Source of the DNA: Syntrophales bacterium
GTDB lineage: Bacteria; Desulfobacterota; Syntrophia; Syntrophales; UBA5619
Reading direction: 5' to 3'
Length of the DNA stretch: 17,524 bases
Assembly: GCA_028712015.1 (NCBI GenBank)
Contig: JAQTRB010000010.1
Coordinates: 1-17,524 of the forward strand
Under the pieces are notes generated by a model that was not told the DNA's origin, ran no database searches, and saw only the letters and a program-made list of their open reading frames with translations. Made by a program: the position numbers and the translations under genes. Every line of letters begins with the position of its first letter. The first letter of the stretch is position 1. Shown here one piece after another: positions 15,037-17,524 of the stretch.

Positions 15037-15052
15037 GAAAATCCGTATTTCG

Positions 15053-15092
15053 GCGGGAACGAGGCGATCCCAAAGGACCGCCTTGTTCTCGC
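15053..15092 (+). terminator. Long hairpin at the end of the plus-strand cluster
   Basis: Arms 15053-15070 and 15075-15092 form an 18-bp stem around loop CAAA, with two G-T pairs and one A-C mismatch. The G-T pairs are stable only in RNA made from the plus strand, so it fits the 3' end of the rightward transcript, 17 nt after the 47-residue gene. No T-run follows directly (TTTT only at 15099-15102), so it may be an mRNA-stabilising end or a rho-assisted terminator. Confidence 0.5.
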
Positions 15093-15125
15093 ACGACGGT
15101 TTTCATTACCGAACCACCGAACCGT

Positions 15126-15156
15126 GGCTTTCAGCTTGCGAAAGCCTCTTTGATTT
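15126..15156 (+). terminator. Second hairpin between convergent genes
   Basis: GGCTTTC (15126-15132), loop AGCTTGC, GAAAGCC (15140-15146) is a perfect 7-bp stem followed by T-rich TCTTTGATTT on the plus strand. It overlaps the last codons of the minus-strand gene, so it could stop rightward read-through. Confidence 0.4.
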
Positions 15157-15385
15157 CTCGTTTCCAGATGCAAAGCATCTTGCCGCCATGGAGCTGACAC
15201 TGAACGAGCTCCCATTCATTCGATCCTTCCCCGTCAAGGATCTTCTTTAAATGATCGAGACCATGCTCCGGGAGTTCCGGGAGTGAATTCACCTTGCAGA
15301 CACCGGCATCGTTGCAGGCAACTTCGGTAGGGGGTACGATTTTGTTCAAATCCATCATCGTTGTCTTGTAATCCCATCTTGCCAT
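15131..15385 (-). CDS. Small four-cysteine protein, DUF4177-like
   Basis: 84 residues from ATG 15385. GGAGGTGA precedes this ATG at a good distance, whereas a TTG five codons earlier lies inside that site. It begins ARWDYKTTMMDLN and ends NEWELVQCQ...GGKMLCIWKRE, a pattern like the WEYK...GxEGWELV...FKR proteins of the DUF4177 group, which have no known function. Between the two halves is an insert with Cys24 and Cys30 (CNDAGVC); Cys63 and Cys72 with His66 lie in the second half, so a zinc or iron site is possible. The family match is from memory of the pattern only. It has its own promoter and is convergent with the formate cluster. Confidence 0.65.
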   Translation of the reverse strand: MARWDYKTTMMDLNKIVPPTEVACNDAGVCKVNSLPELPEHGLDHLKKILDGEGSNEWELVQCQLHGGKMLCIWKREIKEAFAS

Positions 15386-15448
15386 GACACTCACCTCCAA
15401 AATTATAAAACTAGGGTTACCATTATTAATCTTCCGCTCTTGTTTTGT

Positions 15449-15477
15449 AAACTATGCATGAACATCTCGCATGTCAA
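15449..15477 (-). promoter_or_regulatory. Sigma-70 promoter for the four-cysteine protein gene
   Basis: On the minus strand a perfect -35 TTGACA (15477-15472) is followed after 17 bases by TAGTTT (15454-15449). The start codon lies about 60 nt downstream. A second -10-like TATAAT occurs closer to the gene but has no good -35. Confidence 0.5.
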
Positions 15478-15564
15478 TTGAAAACGCACAACCAGCCGAT
15501 AACAAGTTGCCCGTCTCCCTGAGATTTGAAAAGGATCCTCCCCCTTGTTCGCACATTACCCGTA

Positions 15565-17223
15565 TTATGCCCCTGGAAGAATCAGTTTTCGGTCGACATA
15601 GAGAAGATCCGGGCGTTTGATGCGGTTCAATTCCATCAGAAAACGGGTCGTCGTACCGTGTTTTACCGCAATCGCACTGAGCGTATCTCCCCTCTTGACC
15701 CGGTATACGATCTTCTTGGAAATCGCGGCGGGGGAATCTTTCAACTTCTCCGACTGTTTTTTCACCTCTTCTTTCTTGGAAATCACAGCACCGGGAAGCT
15801 TCAGCAGCCGACCCGCAAGGAGCCTATCGGTAAGCTTCATATCGTTCAATTGGAGGAGCACCCCAATGGCGGTTCCATGGCGGACGGCAATTTTCCCCAG
15901 GGTATCCCCCTTCCGGACGCGGTAGCGAACCTCCCCTTCCCGAGTGGAAGTCCCCTTTCCGGCAATCGCAACGCCGGCTCTGTCCGCCACCCCGACCTTC
16001 TCTTCCGTTCGCTTCTCCTTGATATCATCGTCGGACCTTCCCGATGGTTTTGGCGCCATTTTTCGATCCGAAACCAGCTCCGCAAACAGCGGTAGAGGCG
16101 GTATGAATTCAACAACTGCTTTGGCGATCGCCGCTGCAATTCGTGACCGAAAAGCGTCGCTCCGCAGGAGCCTCTCCTCTTTCTCGTTGGAAATATAGGC
16201 GGTTTCAACCAGAACCGAGGGAATCTCCGGAAGCTTCAGAACACGAAACGGAGCCTCCTGGACCGATGTAAATTTGAGCGGATTCGTCCCTTCCAGGTGT
16301 TTCAATAGTGAATTGCCGAAGGTCTTGGATTGGTTGAGGGTATGATTCTGGAACATATCCAGGATAATCGGGTTTGAGTCATCGCTGCCTTCGCCGTTGG
16401 GAACGCCGCCGACGACGTCGGCCAGGTTTTCGTTCTGCGCAAGAATCCTTGCCGCCTCACTGCTCGCCCCGCCCGTGGAGAGAGAGTAGACCGAGCTGCC
16501 TCCGACCTTCCGGTTTCTTGCGGCATCCGCATGGACGCTTACAAAAAGATGCGCCCCGTATTCCCGGGCAATCTGAAGCCTCTTGTTAAAAGAGACATAA
16601 TAGTCATCGTCGCGGGTCAGAAATGCACGGTACCCCTCCTGCCCGTTGAGAATTTCACGCAGCTTTCTGGCGATCGAAAGCACCACATCCTTTTCCAGAG
16701 TCCCCCGTCTTCCCACCGCCCCGGGCGCATCCCCCCCATGTCCGGGATCGATCACGACAATCCGGTCTTTTCTGGTAATTTTGACCCTTTCGCGGGCTTC
16801 GCTCTCCTGCCGGACAACCTCCGGCAGAACGATGTCGACAACGATCCGGAATGGCTGATCCAGAATTTTCCGCAACTTGAAAACGGTCGTCTGTGCCTGG
16901 GTGGGGATGGAGAGCGAAACACGGACCCCTGATGGGGGAAGTGGGGAAATGGCGACATGGGTCACACCGGGTTTGTTCAGCGAAATGAGTGCCGGAATAT
17001 GCGATGCAACGGTCGTGTTCTCCAGATCAACGGCAATCCCCTGCTGGTCCTTTTCTACGGTGAACGTGCAATCCTCGCTCGCATCGATGACAACCCGGGT
17101 ATGGTCCGGGGCCACCCAGTGGCGTATGTTGAGGATCTGATTCTCGGCCAGGGCGAAAGAGGGCCCGCCGAATCCGAAGATCCAGATGAACATTGCCCAA
17201 AAGAGTTTTTCAACGCGGGCCAT
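15565..17223 (-). CDS. Secreted N-acetylmuramoyl-L-alanine amidase (AMIN, amidase_3, two LysM)
   Basis: 552 residues. A signal peptide covers about 1-27 (hydrophobic FWAMFIWIFGFGG, then SFALA-E). An AMIN domain (about 29-132) directs such enzymes to the periplasm or septum. The amidase_3 domain (about 154-375) has the zinc ligands His162 (IDPGHGGDAPG), Glu177 (GTLEKD) and His231 (SVHADA), plus catalytic Glu340 (LVETAYISN). A charged linker is followed by two LysM peptidoglycan-binding repeats (about 434-477 and 506-550). It cleaves the amide between MurNAc and the stem peptide, usually in daughter-cell separation. AmiC/AmiB are the best-known relatives; the C-terminal LysM pair differs from E. 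coli AmiC. The ATG at 17223 has AGGA 9 nt upstream. It is monocistronic in this window and unrelated to the formate genes. Confidence 0.93.
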   Translation of the reverse strand: MARVEKLFWAMFIWIFGFGGPSFALAENQILNIRHWVAPDHTRVVIDASEDCTFTVEKDQQGIAVDLENTTVASHIPALISLNKPGVTHVAISPLPPSGVRVSLSIPTQAQTTVFKLRKILDQPFRIVVDIVLPEVVRQESEARERVKITRKDRIVVIDPGHGGDAPGAVGRRGTLEKDVVLSIARKLREILNGQEGYRAFLTRDDDYYVSFNKRLQIAREYGAHLFVSVHADAARNRKVGGSSVYSLSTGGASSEAARILAQNENLADVVGGVPNGEGSDDSNPIILDMFQNHTLNQSKTFGNSLLKHLEGTNPLKFTSVQEAPFRVLKLPEIPSVLVETAYISNEKEERLLRSDAFRSRIAAAIAKAVVEFIPPLPLFAELVSDRKMAPKPSGRSDDDIKEKRTEEKVGVADRAGVAIAGKGTSTREGEVRYRVRKGDTLGKIAVRHGTAIGVLLQLNDMKLTDRLLAGRLLKLPGAVISKKEEVKKQSEKLKDSPAAISKKIVYRVKRGDTLSAIAVKHGTTTRFLMELNRIKRPDLLYVDRKLILPGA

Positions 17224-17258
17224 ATCAGCATCCTGAGGTTTTCGTCAAATTTCGCGGC

Positions 17259-17287
17259 AGTGTACCAGCTCCGAAAGACAAATTCAA
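17259..17287 (-). promoter_or_regulatory. Promoter of the amidase gene
   Basis: The minus strand has TTGAAT (17287-17282), a 17-base spacer and TACACT (17264-17259), a fair sigma-70 match. Transcription would start roughly 30 nt before the amidase ATG. Confidence 0.4.
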
Positions 17288-17378
17288 CCTTGATCGTGAA
17301 AAGGGATTGACAATACGCATCTTTGATGGCATGGATACCGCCGCCGAGAAATCCGGTCGGCCGCCGCATGGATAAAGG

Positions 17379-17407
17379 TTGAATCATCGCCCGATCCATA
17401 GTATGAA
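17379..17407 (+). promoter_or_regulatory. Promoter of tRNA-Arg
   Basis: TTGAAT (17379-17384), a 17-base spacer and TATGAA (17402-17407) form a moderate sigma-70 promoter. The expected start near 17414 leaves a leader of about 34 nt before the mature tRNA. Confidence 0.4.
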
Positions 17408-17447
17408 ACTAGCGGTATGGACGTTTGCTGCGGCAAGTTTGCGACAG

Positions 17448-17524
17448 GGGCGATTAGCTCAGTTGGATAGAGCGCTGGTCTCCGGAACCAGAGGCCGTGG
17501 GTTCAAGTCCCACATCGCCTACCA
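17448..17524 (+). tRNA. tRNA-Arg (anticodon CCG)
   Basis: A full 77-nt cloverleaf can be drawn. Acceptor GGGCGAT/ATCGCCT (first pair G-T), D-arm GCTC...GAGC, anticodon arm CTGGT-CTCCGGA-ACCAG with CCG at 17482-17484, a short variable loop, T-arm GTGGG-TTCAAGT-CCCAC, discriminator A and encoded CCA at the last bases. CCG reads the arginine codon CGG. Confidence 0.96.

Noticed and set aside
17307..17336. TTGACA at 17307-17312 as the tRNA promoter
   Set aside because: At 17-18 bases downstream there is only CATGGA/ATGGAT, a poor -10; the pair at 17379-17407 fits better.
1..17524. CRISPR arrays, insertion sequences or rRNA
   Set aside because: No regularly spaced direct repeats, transposase motifs or rRNA signatures were seen on either strand.

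Overview
The window looks like chromosome from an anaerobic, moderately GC-rich deltaproteobacterium, most likely a syntrophic or sulfate-reducing lineage (Syntrophales-like). The clues are a selenocysteine-containing cytoplasmic formate dehydrogenase, a NuoE/HndB/NuoF-type flavin module, a formate channel and a sigma-54-type promoter. This placement is an inference from gene content; there is no rRNA to confirm it.

Layout. Left arm (1-2943, minus strand): xerD (tyrosine recombinase), then a membrane-anchored protein with about 14 TPR repeats whose last codon lies at the window edge. Next comes an intergenic stretch of about 600 bp (2944-3570) with no convincing gene; it holds inverted repeats and a very good sigma-54 promoter match (GG-N10-GC at 3425-3438) pointing right. 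Centre (3571-13356, plus strand): ten closely packed genes. They begin with a small-protein block (DRTGG, DRTGG, GHKL ATPase, DRTGG, PHP phosphoesterase, GHKL ATPase) and run straight into the redox genes nuoE-like, hndB-like, nuoF-gltD fusion and fdhA. fdhA is read through an in-frame UGA (11725-11727) that lies inside the motif CARLUH and is followed by a textbook SECIS hairpin. Behind a possible terminator come an FNT-family formate channel (13499), a two-helix OB-fold membrane protein and a 47-residue membrane peptide. Right arm: a small four-cysteine protein (minus), a secreted AMIN/amidase_3/LysM cell-wall amidase (minus), and tRNA-Arg(CCG), which ends exactly at the last base.

How the genes work together (inference). 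The redox genes can form a soluble complex in which FdhA oxidises formate or reduces CO2, and electrons pass through many Fe-S clusters to the flavin subunit. That subunit carries both a NuoF-type FMN/NADH domain and a GltD/NfnB-type FAD/NAD(P)H domain in one chain. The complex may therefore join formate, NADH, NADPH and perhaps ferredoxin, in the manner of electron-bifurcating enzymes. The FNT channel would move formate across the membrane. The six upstream genes look like a regulatory or assembly module for this complex: nucleotide-sensing DRTGG domains, two orphan GHKL ATPases and a PHP hydrolase. To my knowledge their function is not established, and they are the best candidate for an undescribed system here.
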